A stretch of DNA of 64,000 bases from Diphasiastrum complanatum (GCA_029204225.1 CM055105.1:14349221-14413220); one strand, 5' to 3'. Positions 33,171 through 45,590 are shown, counted from the stretch's first letter. Translations and numbers: made by a program. The notes: generated by a model from the sequence alone, not told the origin.

Positions 33171-35299
33171 GACTGGCCGGTCAACTATGCGGATCTCATA
33201 GAAATGACCACTATTTGGGGTTCATCAAGACAACTGTTGTGGTAGGTGCTGCCCATAGTGTAAGCATGGGTGCGTCCACGATCGGGGTGGTTGACAAAAC
33301 AAGGCACTTGATGAGTCATGGTGCTGCCCTTGAGGTGTAAGCACGGTCAATTCTCGCGGTTCGGGCCTGGCGCTGTCTACACGTAGGACAGATGAGGTAG
33401 TGTGCAGCGTAAGCACAATCTGGGCCTTGTGGGGTGCAGGGTCACATATTCGAACTGTACGGGTTAACCATTGATATACAAGTGCTGCTCGAATTTGGGT
33501 GTAAAGCACGGGCGGTTAGCTGCCGGTGCGGGATAGCTGTCGATCGTTTAGCTACAAGGGCTATCGACGAAAAAGTGGTTGGACGTGACTGAGGCAATGT
33601 GCTGCTTAATGGTGAAAGCACGGATAGTTGGAGGGGTGTCCTATGTGGGCTGATTCTGTGATCGATTTGTATGGGTGCGGCCAGGCAAAGGTCCATTGGT
33701 AGGACCATGTCAAAGAGGGACCTTGTCTTTGTTACTTGTTAGTAAACCTACCTGAGTGTCTTACTTGTATGTATTCATGGTGTACTCGTGCTTTGCTTGG
33801 TTTGCATGATTGCTTGTGATACAAGGAGCTGATGGCTCGAGAAGGAACATTTCTTTTGAAGGCTGATACCATCAAACAAAGAGGACTACAGAATCTGTGG
33901 GGCGGATTTGCAGTTCGAGTACTCGCACGTGAAGGGCAATGACACGACTCAATGTTTGCAAAGGATGGATGGCAAGCTTGTTTCTTGGGTTAGTTTCATT
34001 TGCGACAACACCCACCAGACGCAAGCAGGAAGTCAAAAGTTGGAAAGGGCAATTTCAGGGGAGATCTTCTATGTAGCAGTTCGTCTTCATTTTGGGACGG
34101 CCACCTTCGGAACTGAAACTCACTGAGCATGGGTGATATCCAATAGCAGTTGGGTTTTTTACCTCAAAGGGGAAGAACTCAGATCCTCTTCAGAGATTAG
34201 CAACAAGTTGGATCGAGCCATAATCCTAGCAGATGGGAAGCAAAGTGTTGGAAAGGCTTCTTGTCCGAAGAACTCTACTCTAAGTCCGATCAGCTGATTT
34301 TATAAGTGGAGGCGAACTATCACACACACCCCTCTCTTGGGGCAAATTTTGAATGAAAGTTGATCAAAACGGGGGCAAATTCAAGGTGACCTAGTCATAC
34401 TCACACGAGAAGACTGGCGAACTTTGGACCTAATAAGTTGACAAGTTTTTGTTGTCGAAAGGAGAGCTTGTTATAGGCTTTCTTTGGACCAGCAATGAGG
34501 AAACATATGAGTACACTGGCTTGTGTTACGTGTAAGGCAGCTGATCAATGAAGGAACTATGAAAGTTGAGTCTTGCATGAGAGACTTGGTATTTCGATCG
34601 GACGCTAAGGGACAGTTCGTATCGAGATCGGACTAGTGCAAACTCTGGGTGCATGTGTCTGATTCAAAGAGAGCTACTTGAAGCCAAGCTCGATGTACAC
34701 TTCTTGTTTTGACTGTGAGGCAACTGACCAGTGATGGAATTGTGAAAGTCAAGTTTTGCGCGACGGACATGTTGCTTCAAACAAACGCGAAGAGATAGTT
34801 CGTATGCGGATCAAACTGCAGAAGCAACAAGGCACGGAGTGGACCATAAAGTGGGCATTCAAACGATAAATCCTTTGGCTCACGGAGCCTTGATGCCTGT
34901 GCGGAACTGATCAAATCTGGAGCTCATGGAGCTCAACACAAAGTGCATCAAGGACAACTCAGGAGCTCAAAGGAGTTCCAAAGTCAAAAAGTCAGAAGCG
35001 AGACGGGCAAACATCAGAAAGGCCTCTATCACCAGTTAATAAGGTTCTTGGGTTTTCCGTAAGTGATATAAAATCTACGCTTTTCCCAGACAAAGAGATA
35101 TTTTCAAGTCATGTAATTTTTCAAACCAAAGATCTGAGCCCCCGACTTGTGGTGTGCCAACTTCAATGTTAATAAAAAGTGGCCATTAAATTGAGTATTG
35201 TGCCAAGTAGCTTAAATGTATATTTATTTTAATTGGGAGACACCTTTACTTTAATCTGACATCTGATGAGGACATCAAATTTTATAAAGGTGGGATGGA
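33171..35299 (+). mobile_element. Family L internal region
   Basis: Internal region with an intact polypurine tract (AAAGGTGGGATGGA) at 35286-35299. A 72-codon frame at 33908-34126 (YSHVKGNDTTQCLQRMDG, LVSWVSFICDN) recurs in degraded form in the other copies and may be a relic of a captured gene. Confidence 0.75.
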
Positions 35300-36495
35300 T
35301 GATGTAAGGCTACCTTTATAAACTTTACTTTCGGCACCACTGGCGACAGAATTGTCCCCGACGCCAGCAGCTCCCCAGCTGCTCCCGGCGCCGGCTCCGA
35401 TCCCGGAGCCACTGTGACCAGAATCCAGCCGGCTCCAAGTTCCTATGGCTGAAAATCTTTGATCGGTTCTAGTGAAGTCTAGAGAGCTCAGATCGATGTG
35501 CAATCACCTCACACGATCTAGACATGATTAAAGGAAGCTTGGGGATCAATAAAATCTAGAGAGGGAAAAATGTGCTTTACCAGCCTGGGTAGAGTGCTTG
35601 CTATGAGGGGGGGAGCCGAATCCCACCAATACTATAGGGGAGTGCGGGTTGCGACTCAGGGCGATTTCCAACCAAGTCTCAGCCTCCCTTGCTGGAATGT
35701 TGTCCTGGCACTCGCCTTGGCATGTCAGCTCCCCGGAGACTAGGTTTCACACACTTGAAAAGTAACCTTCTCAGATTTATCAATAAAGTGAGATTTTCCT
35801 CAAACTGACTCTGATTACCTTCTGGGTTTCAGTGTTCAGTAAAAGCGCCAGTTGTAAGGCCACTTCAAAACTTTTTAAGTTGGCACATAGCTGAGGATCG
35901 TATCCTGGGACGCCAGCAGTATGCCGTCGGGACCATTCGGTCCGTGGCGCCAGCTGTATGCTGTCGAGACCATTTGGTTTAGGAACTGGTTGTCTCCATA
36001 TCTGTCATGGCTTGTGGTTCTGAGTGTTCATTGCATGAACGTGAATGGGTTAAGTTCTTGGGGAACGGGTTCTAACCTGTCGGCTGAGTTGGATGGCTTG
36101 CTTGGATGGAAGGTACCTGTTTATGGCTGTCCAGTCTGGCGTGGCGCGAGGTTGGCTTCCAACGCTAGTGACGAAGCTTTCAGTTGGTTAAGTCTGATGT
36201 AAGTCAGACCGCTTGCTTGGAATGGATGTTACTCGTTTGTAACAAAGCTTCAAGTTGGTTAAGTTTGATGTACGTCGAGCGGCTTGCTTGGAGGGAAGTC
36301 ATCCACATCGGGACCCCCGATCTGGCATGGCGCCAGGTTGGATCTCAATGTTGGTTTTCGGAACTTCAAGTTGGTCAAGTCTGATCATTGTTGGCGAGTT
36401 GGCTGCTTGTATGGCAAGTGGGTTTGGATGGCAAGAGTTGAAGGCTGGGAAGCTAAGTCATTGTTCCCGGCACCCTTTGGGATGCCTGCGCTACA
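35300..36495 (+). mobile_element. Family L LTR, complete (1,196 bp)
   Basis: Bounded by the polypurine tract on the left and a primer site on the right (36498-36510), starting TGATGTAAGG and ending GCGCTACA. Inside are a 37-bp tandem duplication (GGTATGCCGTCGGGACCATT and its neighbour) and three 80-90 bp repeats each containing AGTTGGTTAAGT.TGAT. It serves as the reference for the family. Confidence 0.85.
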
Positions 36496-36510
36496 TGTGG
36501 TATCAGAGCC

Positions 36511-38859
36511 GACTGGCCGGTCAACTATGCGGATCTCACAGAAATGGCCACCGTTTGGTGTTCATCAACACAACTGTTGTGCAAGGTGCGGCCCACAGTG
36601 TAAGCATGGGTGCATCCACGATCGGGGTGATCGGCAGAACGGGGGACTTGATGAGTCAAGGTGCTGCCCTTGACGTGTAAGCACGGTCAGTTCTCGCGGT
36701 TCGGGCCTGGCACTATCCGCACGTAGGACAGATGAGACAGTGTGCTGCCATTAGGTTGGTGTAAGCACCGTCTATGCCAAGTGGGGTGCGGGGTGACATA
36801 TTCGAACTGTACGGGTTAACCATTGATATAGAGATACTACTCGAATTCGGGTGTAAAGCATGGGTGGTTAGCTGCCGGTGCGGAATAGCTGCCGATCGTT
36901 TAGCTATAAGGGCTATCGACCAAAAAGTGGTGGGGCATGACTGAGGCACTGTGCTGTTAATGGTGAAAGCAATTATAGTTGGAGGGGTGTCCTATGTGGG
37001 CTGATTATGTGATCGATTTGTATGGGCACGGCCATGCAAAGGTCCATTGGCAGAACCATCTCAAAGGGGGATCTTGTCTTTGTTACTTGTTAGTAAACCA
37101 GTGTCTTACTTGTATGTATTCGTGGTGAGTCTTAGTACTCGTGCTTTGTCTGGTTTGCATGATTGCTTGTGATACAAGGAGCTGATGGCTCGAGAAGGAA
37201 CCTTTCTTTTGAAGCCTGATACCATCAAACACAGAGGACTACAGAATCTGTGGGGTGGATTTGCAGTTCGAGTACTCGCACGTGAACGACAACGAAACGA
37301 CTCAATGTTTGCAAAGGATGGATGACTAGCTTGTTTCTTGGGTTAGTTTCATTTGCGACAACGCCCACTAGATGCAAGTAGGAATTCAAAAGTTGGAAAG
37401 GGCAATTTTAGGGGAGATCTTCTATGGAGCATTTGGTCTTTATTTTGGGACGGCCACCTTCAGAACTGAAACTTACTGAGCATCGGTGATATCCAGTATC
37501 AGTGGGGTTTTTTTCCTCAAAGGGAGAAGACTCAGATCCTCTTCAGAGATTGGCAACAAGTTGGATCGAGCCATAATCCTAGCAGATGGGAAGCAAAGTG
37601 TTGGAAAGGCTTTTTGTTCGAAGAAGTCTACTCTAAGTCCGATCAGCTGATTTTATAAGTGGAGGGGTACTATCACACACACTTTTCTCTTGGGGCAAAT
37701 TTTGAATGAAAGTTGATCAAAACAGGGGCAAATTCAAGGTGACCTAGCCATACTCACATGAGAAGACTGGCGAACTTTGGACCTAATAAGTTGACAAGTT
37801 TTTGTTGTGGAAAGGAAAGCTTGTTATAGGATTTCTCTGGACCAGCAATGATGAGGAAACATATGAGTACACTGGCTTGTGTTATGTGTAAGGCAGCTGA
37901 TCAATGAAGGAACTGTGAAAGTTGAGTCTTGCATGAGAGACTTGGTATTTCGAGCGGACGCTAAGGGGCAGTTCGTATGGAGATCAGACTAGTGCAAACT
38001 CTGGGTGCATGTGTCTGATTCAAAGAGAGCTACTTGAAGCAAAGCTCGATGTACACTTCTTATTTTGACTGTGAGGCAACTGACCAGTGATGGAATTGTG
38101 AAAGTCAAGTTTTGTGAGATGGACATGGTGCTTCAAACAAACGTGAAGAGATAGTTCGTATGCGGATCAAACTGGTGCGTCCCTTTGGCTCTCCACGAGG
38201 TCAATGGTTACATTTGGGCTGATTCAAAGAGCTACTTCAAGCTAAGTGAGAGGTGCATTGAGGAGTACTCAATCTTTGTCTACCTTAAGGAGCCAAGAAG
38301 GAAAAGTATCAAGATCAGGCTGGGATAAGGAGAGAAATCAAGGTGCAGAAGCAACAAGGCACAGAGTGGACCCTAAAGTGGGCAATCAAACGATAAATCC
38401 TTTGGCTCAGGGAGCCTTGATGCCTGTGCGGAATTGATCAAATCTGGAGCTCATGGAGCTCAACACAAAGTGCATCAAGGACAAATCAGGAGCTCAAATG
38501 GAGTTCCAATGTCGAAAGTCAGAAGCGACAGGGGCGAACATTTCAAAGAAAGGCCTCTGTCACTAGTTAATAAGGTTCTTGGGTTTTACGAAAGCGATAT
38601 AAAATCTACGCTTTTCCCAGACAAGGAGATATTTTCAAGTTATGTAAGTTTTCAATACAAAGAGCTGAGCCTCCGACTTGTGGTGTGCCAGCTTTCTCAG
38701 CTCCGACTTGTGGTGTGCCAGCTTCAATGTTAATAAAAAGTGGCCAGTAAATTGAGTACTGTGCCAAGTAGCTTATATGTATATTTATTTAATTGGGAGA
38801 CACCTTTACTTTAATCTGACATCTGATGAGGACATCAGATTTTATAAAGGTGGGGTGGA
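36511..38859 (+). mobile_element. Family L internal region, complete (2.35 kb)
   Basis: Between the primer site and the polypurine tract (38846-38859, AAAGGTGGGGTGGA) there is no gag, protease, integrase or reverse transcriptase. The element must be non-autonomous, of the LARD type. Confidence 0.8.
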
Positions 38860-40026
38860 TGTTGTAAAGCTACCTTTATAAGCTTTACTTCCAGCGCCAG
38901 CATTGTCCCCGGTGCCAGCAGCCCCTCAGCTGCTCCCGGCGCCACTATGACCAGAATCCAGCCGGCGCCAAGTTCCTATGGCTGAAAATCTTTGATCGGT
39001 TCTAGCGAAGTCCAGAGAGATCAGATCGATGTGAAATCACCTCACACGATCTAGGGATGATTAAAGGAAGCCCGAGGATCAATAAAATCTAGAGAGAGTA
39101 AATCCTAGAGAGAGAAAAATGTGCTTTACCTGCCTGGGTAGAGTGCCTGCTATGAGGGGAGGTGCCGAATCCCAGCAATACTATAGGGGAGTGCGGGTTG
39201 TGACTCAGGGCGAGCACCAACCAAGTCTCAGCCTCCCTTGCTAGAATGTTGTCCTGGCACTCGCCTTGGCATGCCAGCTCCCCGTAGGGTGGAATGTAAC
39301 CTTCTCAGATTTATCAATAAAGTGGGATGTCCTCAGACTTACTCTGATGACCTTCTGGGTTTCAGTGTGCGATAAGAGCGCCAGTTGTATGGCCACTTCA
39401 AAAATTTTAAGTTGGCACATAGCTGAGGGTCGTATCCCGGGACGCCAGTGGTATGCCGTCGGGACCATTCGGTCCGTGGCGCCAGCTGTGTGCTATTGGG
39501 ACCATCTGGTCCAGGAACTGGTTGTCTCCATATCTGTCGTGGCTTGTGGTTCTGAGTGTTCCTTGCATGAACGTGAATGGGTTAAGCTCTTGGAGAACTG
39601 GCTCTAACCTATCGGCTGAGTTGGATGGCTTGCTTGGGTGGAAGTTACCTGTTTATGGCTGTCCAGTCTGGCGTGGCGCCAGGTTGGCTTCCAACGCTCG
39701 TGACGAAGCTTTTAGTTGGTTAAGTTTGATGTAAGTCAGACCGCTTGCTTGGAATGGATGTTACTCGTTTGTAACGAAGCTTCGAGTTGGTTAAGTTTGA
39801 TGTAGGTCGAGTGACTTGCTTGGAGGGAAGTCACCCAAATCGGGACCCCGGATTTGGCATGGCGCCAGGTTGGATCTCAATGTTGGTTTCTGAACTTCCA
39901 GTTGGTTAAGTCTGATCGTTGTTGGCGAGTTGGCTGCTTGTATGTCAAGTGGGTTTGGACGGCAAGAGTTGAAGGCTGGGAAGCTAAGTCGTGGTTCCCG
40001 GCTCCCTTTGGGATGCCTGCGCTACA
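38860..40026 (+). mobile_element. Family L LTR (1,167 bp)
   Basis: Starts TGTTGTAAAGC and ends GCGCTACA at 40026. It pairs with 35300-36495 as the two LTRs of one element. Confidence 0.8.
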
Positions 40027-40791
40027 CCCGGAGACTAGGGTCGGTCACACACTTGAAATGTAACCTTCTCAGATTTCTCAATAAAGTGGGATTTTCCTCA
40101 AATTGACTCTGATTACCTTATGGGTTTCAGTGCTCCGTAAAAGCGCCAGTTGTAAGGCCGCTTCAAACTTTTTAATTTGGCACATAGCTGAGGGTCGTAT
40201 CCTGGGACGCCAGCGTTAAGCCGTCGGGACCATTCGGTCTGTGGCCACAGCGGTATGTTGTCGGGACCATTTGGTCCAAGAACTGGTTGTCTCCATATCT
40301 GTCACGGCTTGTGGTTCTGAGTGTTCCTTGCATGAACGTGAATGGGTTAAGCTCTTGGGGAACGGGCTCTAAACTGTCGGCTGAGTTGGTTGGCTTGCTT
40401 GGGTGGAAGTTACCTGTTTATGATTGTCCAGTTTGGCGTGGCGCAAGGTTGGCTTCCAGCGCTCGTGACGAAGCTTTCAGTTGGTTAAGTCTGATGTAAG
40501 TCAGACCGCTTGCTTGGAATAGATGTTACTCGTTCGTAACGAACTTTCGAGTTGGTTAAGTTTGATGTATGTCGGGCGGCTGGCGCGGAGGGAGGTCACC
40601 CACATCGGGACCCCCGATCTGGCATGGCGCGAGGTTGGATCTCAATGTTGGTTTCGGAACTTCAAGTTGGTTAAGTCTGATCTTTGTTGGCGAGTTGGAT
40701 TCTTGTATGTCAAGTGGGTGTGGATGGCAAGACTTGAAGACTGGGAAGCTAAGTCGTGGTTCCCGGCTCCCTTTGGGATGCCTGCGCTACA
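40027..40791 (+). mobile_element. Second, partial L LTR in tandem
   Basis: Starts inside the LTR (CCGGAGACTAGGG) with no internal region before it, and ends GCGCTACA at 40791. Confidence 0.75.
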
Positions 40792-40866
40792 GGCGCTGCT
40801 GGCGCCGGGGACAATGCTGACGCGAGTGGCGCCGGAAGTAAAGCTTGTAAAGGTAGCTTTACAACA
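40792..40866 (-). mobile_element. Inverted start of an L LTR
   Basis: The reverse complement reads TGTTGTAAAGCTACCTTTAC from 40866 leftward for about 75 bp. Its outer edge lies 32 bp before an ATG and 78 bp before the frame of the aerolysin-like gene. Confidence 0.7.
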
Positions 40867-40944
40867 ATTTGAGTGCCTCTGTTTCTTGTTTCTTGGGATG
40901 GGCTCTCATCATCACTTGCTCCAAGATAAGAAACCACCACTCTC

Positions 40945-41778
40945 GTGGCTATTTTAATCGATATCAAGGATGGCAACGTGACGGCCTTCGGAAGTCTTCG
41001 CCATGTGATTACCGGTGCCGAAGTGGAATCTTTCAGCATCGGTGACTCCGCCGTCAAGAAAGCCGTCCAGGCTTACTTCGGCAGATGGCCCAATGATGCC
41101 TACCACGAAAGCCCCACGCCTTGGAATGATCTCTACAAGACTTACGGTTGGTCGCAGGTCCAGACCGTGCTTGTGGTCCAGAGCTCCACAGTCACTGAGG
41201 AAGGTTCCCAACCGGTGATGCTTAGTTACCAGAATTTTGTTAACAATGACAGCCAAGGAGCTACTTTTACAGCTAACATGTCCTCTCAGCGCAGCAATTC
41301 GGTTTCTACAGGCTGGTCCAATACGCACACCATAAAGTTTGATCAGAATATCAACTACTCGATCGGGTTTGGGGCTAAAGTTGGCGGAGAAAGTAGCTTG
41401 TCCTATCAGTATGCATTTGGAGAGAGCGGGTCAGAATCCGTGACCACCACTCTAAGTTCAGGGACAGGAGTGACTGTGAAGGTACCCCGGCATCAAACCA
41501 AGCACGCAATCCTTACCGCCTCCAAAGGCTATATGAAGGTCCGGATCGTTTATGAAGCCCATCTAACCGGAGTTATCGCAAACAATTACAATCCCACGTA
41601 CCAGGGACATCACTTCTGGGCTTTGGATATCGGTGGCGTCATGAGCAGCGGCTCCATTACCAACAAAATTACTATCACTGAGGACATTGTGTTGGACTAC
41701 TACTCCAACTCCACGCTCGAGGTTGGGGATGGACCAGCGCCACAGCACCTGGTGAAGTCGATCGATCATGGATCTTAG
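40945..41778 (+). CDS. Aerolysin-like (ETX/MTX2 type) beta-pore-forming protein
   Basis: An uninterrupted 277-codon frame, GC-rich compared with its surroundings and without transposon similarity. The N-terminal third (residues 1-90) is a compact region with several Trp and Tyr. Residues about 95-200 are dominated by alternating Ser/Thr with short hydrophobic strands (FTANMSSQRSNS, WSNTHTIKF, TTTLSSGTGVTV), the signature of the insertion hairpin and flanking strands in aerolysin-like proteins. No signal peptide is visible. The frame opens with GTG. An ATG 46 bases upstream lies in a different frame and runs to a stop, so either the start is in an unseen upstream exon or the 5' end is damaged, which fits its place next to an L LTR edge. 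Proteins of this family act on membranes in defence; that role is inferred from the family only. Confidence 0.65.
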   Translation: MAILIDIKDGNVTAFGSLRHVITGAEVESFSIGDSAVKKAVQAYFGRWPNDAYHESPTPWNDLYKTYGWSQVQTVLVVQSSTVTEEGSQPVMLSYQNFVNNDSQGATFTANMSSQRSNSVSTGWSNTHTIKFDQNINYSIGFGAKVGGESSLSYQYAFGESGSESVTTTLSSGTGVTVKVPRHQTKHAILTASKGYMKVRIVYEAHLTGVIANNYNPTYQGHHFWALDIGGVMSSGSITNKITITEDIVLDYYSNSTLEVGDGPAPQHLVKSIDHGS

Positions 41779-42240
41779 TATTCTCGTATGATGGGGCATC
41801 TTGTAGTAAGTAAAATAATGTCACGCATTGTAGCTATTATAGTTGCATGTGTGGGGCACATCATGTCAAAGCTTGAGAAGCTACATACTACACTACGTAA
41901 TATAGGAAATGTTGATTGCATATATTATACATATCTTTTGAAAAATAAAACTACGTGTGCGGGGCACATCATGTCAAAGCTCGAGAAGCTACATAGTACA
42001 CTCCATAGTATAGGAAATGTTGAAGTGGAGACTATTGCAATATATATTATACATATCTGTTGAAGAATAAAACCACATGTTTGGAGAGAGAAAAAGAATA
42101 AAACTACAAGTTCAAAAAATTTTGGAAAAAAATTATGTGGTTTCTACATCAATTATAGTTATGTTTAATTGTGTAATTTAAAATCATAAAAAGTATGCTT
42201 TCTGTATAATATACAACACTATAGAAGTCACATTATAGAA
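41779..42240 (+). repeat. 3' flank of the aerolysin-like gene with tandem duplication
   Basis: Two copies of a block of about 110 bp (near 41850-41956 and 41957-42075) share GGGGCACATCATGTCAAAGC, GAGAAGCTACATA and TATAGGAAATGTTGA. Each copy is followed by AATAAAAC, so each could act as a polyadenylation signal. The rest is AT-rich. Confidence 0.6.
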
Positions 42241-43274
42241 TAAAAGTTATCGGGCATTGAATTGGTATCTCCCCAAAGCATTTGTCAAAAGCCTTGTGTC
42301 GTTGGACCCTTTTATGTTCTTAAAATCATTACAAACCTTACTCATTGCAACAGAGAATACAAAAATCTACTGGACGTCCCTCTCTTTGCTATATGATAAT
42401 TTTTCTACACTTTGGTAGCTTGTGGTTTGTACACTGAAACAAGTTTAAGGAAATCCTTATTTTGACTCCCTAGCCACAATGATTTAATGTATGTTGCCAC
42501 CAATATCTTACAAATTTTGTAAAGTACGTTGATGTGAAAGTAACTGTGTCAAAAAATCGAGGTTGTGTCACAAAAAAAGTAATAGTCCATGAAACTCAAC
42601 CATTCACTTGTTTCCATTGAATGGTTTTGACAATCTTTAGTAGGAATAATCAAGAGACCTTGTAGCTCTTTATTCCTTATTAGTGCCTTGATTATTTGTT
42701 GTTAGTAGTAACCTTCATGATATGGATTGTCTTCCATAACCTCTCATACTTGAGGCTTAAGTCCTTGTATGTAGTGTATCACATTGGTCTTCTAAATTGA
42801 AAATTGTATACATTCAGCTATTTTAGTGAAGTGCATATTGTATTCTTCAACTGTAGATGTTTGTCGAATGAAATACCATCTTTGAATGATTTTCTTGAAC
42901 AAACTTCAATAGTTCTATGTCAGAACAGAAACCAACGATTTCTGGTACGAGCCAATACTTCATATTTCATCCAGTTTTACCGCAAAATATGAGCATGACT
43001 GCTAAGATATTTTTCCACTATCGTCAATAAATCTTGACCAATATAGTGATTTATGGAAAAATATTGAATGATACTTTTCCAACCATCCTTTAATCAGAAT
43101 AGGACTTGTGGTGCTCTATCCCCCCCACTATCTAGACTGTTATCGTTTGTGCAACAACATAGATAGCGTATTGCTCTGAAGAATGAATATCTTGATTAGT
43201 ATTATAATTCCATTGGTCATTACCAACCGAAGATTAATCGGTTTCCATCATATATGTTGGAGGAGCATGTTGTA
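42241..43274 (-). pseudogene. Gypsy Gag-like fragment, heavily decayed
   Basis: Minus-strand pieces read TVEEYNMHFTKIAE, IQGLKPQV and EVMEDNPYHEGYY, then IIKALIRNKELQGL, in shifting frames with stops. This is the pattern of a retrotransposon Gag domain. The zinc knuckle next to it (43275-43590) lies 5' of this domain, which is the reverse of normal Gag order, so the two may come from different insertions or a rearrangement. Confidence 0.4.
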
Positions 43275-43590
43275 CTAGTCTAGGAGCTGGCAAAGCTAAT
43301 CATTCTAGAAATCCAAGACCATTGGCCTTTCCATCAAGTGCCTTTGGATTATTCCTATATTGGAATTTAGCATATTTTTGTTGAATAACCCGAAGATTAA
43401 ACAAACAAAAAGCTGTATCATGTCCAAAAGAATTGCATAGACAATAAGTATCCTTCATATGCCTTTTCATAGTCACTCATTTATGGTGTGATTTCCAGTA
43501 TAGATCGCACACCATACATTTTCCCTACTAGGAAATTTTTTAGCCATCTTATCAGTTGCTTTAATGCTCTAGGCTTGCTGGTCTTCTAAC
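43275..43590 (-). pseudogene. Gag-like zinc-knuckle fragment, copy B
   Basis: Same block as 9445-9760, here with CLCNSFGHDTAFC (one codon lost between the first two cysteines) and RVIQQKYAKFQYR. The frame continues to the left as PAPRLVQHAPPTYMMETD before a stop. A stop also lies within GLGFLE*LALP. Confidence 0.5.
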
Positions 43591-43653
43591 ATTAGAGAAA
43601 TTCCAAAATAAAAAATGACCTTTTGTAAAGATACTGTTATTTTTTTTCTCTAG

Positions 43654-43759
43654 GCCCAATCAAATTGCACGCATTTCAAATCTACGTAACATAGCTCAAA
43701 TAAATCGGAAAACTAAAATATATTATAGCAAACTTTGAAATTGTCGTTGGGCAGCATGG
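43654..43759 (+). promoter_or_regulatory. Conserved upstream block of D-type gene (copy B)
   Basis: CCAAT at 43656-43660, CTACGTAACATAG at 43682-43694 and TTGGGCAGCATGG at about 43748. There is a 40-bp AT-rich insertion relative to copy A, and a similar stretch exists upstream of gene D. Confidence 0.5.
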
Positions 43760-44799
43760 AGGTATTCCATTGGTTGGCTTTTCTTGCCCAGTATGTGCTA
43801 ATCTACCTGACATCAATACCTCAGGTTAAATTTGTTTAACTATGTTGGTTAGGATTAAAGAAGTTTTTTTAACTAGAGTAGTTACAGTTACAGAATGGTA
43901 GCATGCACAGTAACATAAAGTTGCTATTGTAATTTTCTTGTGGGAATAATGTGATATGAAAAACTAAATTGAATATTATTCATAAGAGATTTTGGCGCCC
44001 AAGCTTTGGCAATAACAATGGCAAGGAGGCCAAGATGTACAATTGACTCTGTGATACTTCATAATGAGAAAGATGAAGTTGATAAGTGGATCTGACAAGA
44101 TATACAAAAACGTCATGGGTGTTGCTGCATCCGTCATCAAAGGGCAATTTTCAATTGAAGAAAAGAGCAAACATGACATACAAAAATTATTGGAAGGCAA
44201 GGATTTTGGAGTTCTTGGAGGACATTCAATATCAGATGTATTGGTACAAGAAGTTTACATGCATTCAAAAATAAAAGTACAAGATGTCAATCCTCATTAT
44301 CATCGAAAACGTAATTGTAAGTATAACAAAATGTTTGCACTTTGTTGCTATTATAGGGCTTTTTTTAAAATATAAATCTTCATAGAATAACATCCATGAT
44401 AAAAAGTGTTTCTTCTTTCAGTCTTTATATCCATCAAACATAAGTGAATGGGAGCAAGCACAATCACTTGCAGGGATGTTGGACGTGATTCACTCTGATG
44501 TTGGGAAGTTGCAATATAGAGGGAAAAGTCCAAAGGATCTCTCAAATAATGGTATCTTCTTTTATGAATCTAAATGTAAAGACCACTAGGGAATACCCCT
44601 AAGATGAGGATAGGAAAAAACACAACAAGAGAGGCTATGGATAACGACCACCCAACCAATCCTAGATCCCTCCTAGATCTAGCCCCCAAGCCATGCCATG
44701 TGATAGCAAGAGGAGAAGAGCTCAACTGGTTACCTAGACCATAGTTGTTGATGGGATAATGTCTACCTCAATATATAGAGAGTAGGACAGACTAGATAG

Positions 44800-45590
44800 T
44801 TTCACCATTGCACACATACTGCATTCCACAAAAGAAATCTATGCAATTGGTTGATCCCATGAAAGTCTTATTCCTATCATTTTCTTCTCCTCCTTTAAAA
44901 AGAAATTCCATAATTTCGATTAAAAAGTTCACCATAGACAACGTATAAGATATCAAAGATTTGAAAAAGTCCCTAATGAGTATTCAATACTATTACAAAC
45001 TAGACTTTTTCCTCAAAATCATAAAATATCTTATCTCGAGTGATAGAAACATTACTCTCAATAATCAACTATCATATGGAGAAGATACCATTTAGGGATC
45101 CAGATCTATATCTCATAACCTCTCAAAATACCCTCAACAAGTTTAAGCAATGGTTTCAACTGTTAGGATTACCGAAAATGTAAATACTAACCACTGGTCT
45201 ACAGATCATTATCGCACGAGAATCCCCTTTGAAATCACATGTCCTGCACAACAAAAAATCAAAAAGAGTATCTGACCATCCTATAACCAAACATAGCATC
45301 TGATCTTCAACGATTTCCAAAAAATACTTCCAACCATTGAATTCTCCCATAAAAGAAAATTCCAAACAGTTGAAGTATATACAAATAGATATCCAACATC
45401 TATACCCGAAATGGTACAAGGAATTCAATTCCTTCAAGAAGATCTCTAAATGCATTATTCGATAATCTAGAGATCTAAAAAACTCCATCTAGATTTCCAA
45501 TACCAGATATGCACATATCTATTCCACAAAGTACTGGAGTACCCCATATTTGTTCCTAATGGATCACAATAATCCATTTACAAATAATTG
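44800..45590. other. Unassigned interior of element X
   Basis: No counterpart in copy A and no convincing gene. A 110-codon minus-strand frame (45156-45488) shows no recognised motif. Confidence 0.3.

Noticed and set aside
45156-45488. 110-codon minus-strand frame in element X
   Set aside because: No motif, no counterpart in the other copy, and unremarkable composition for AT-rich DNA.
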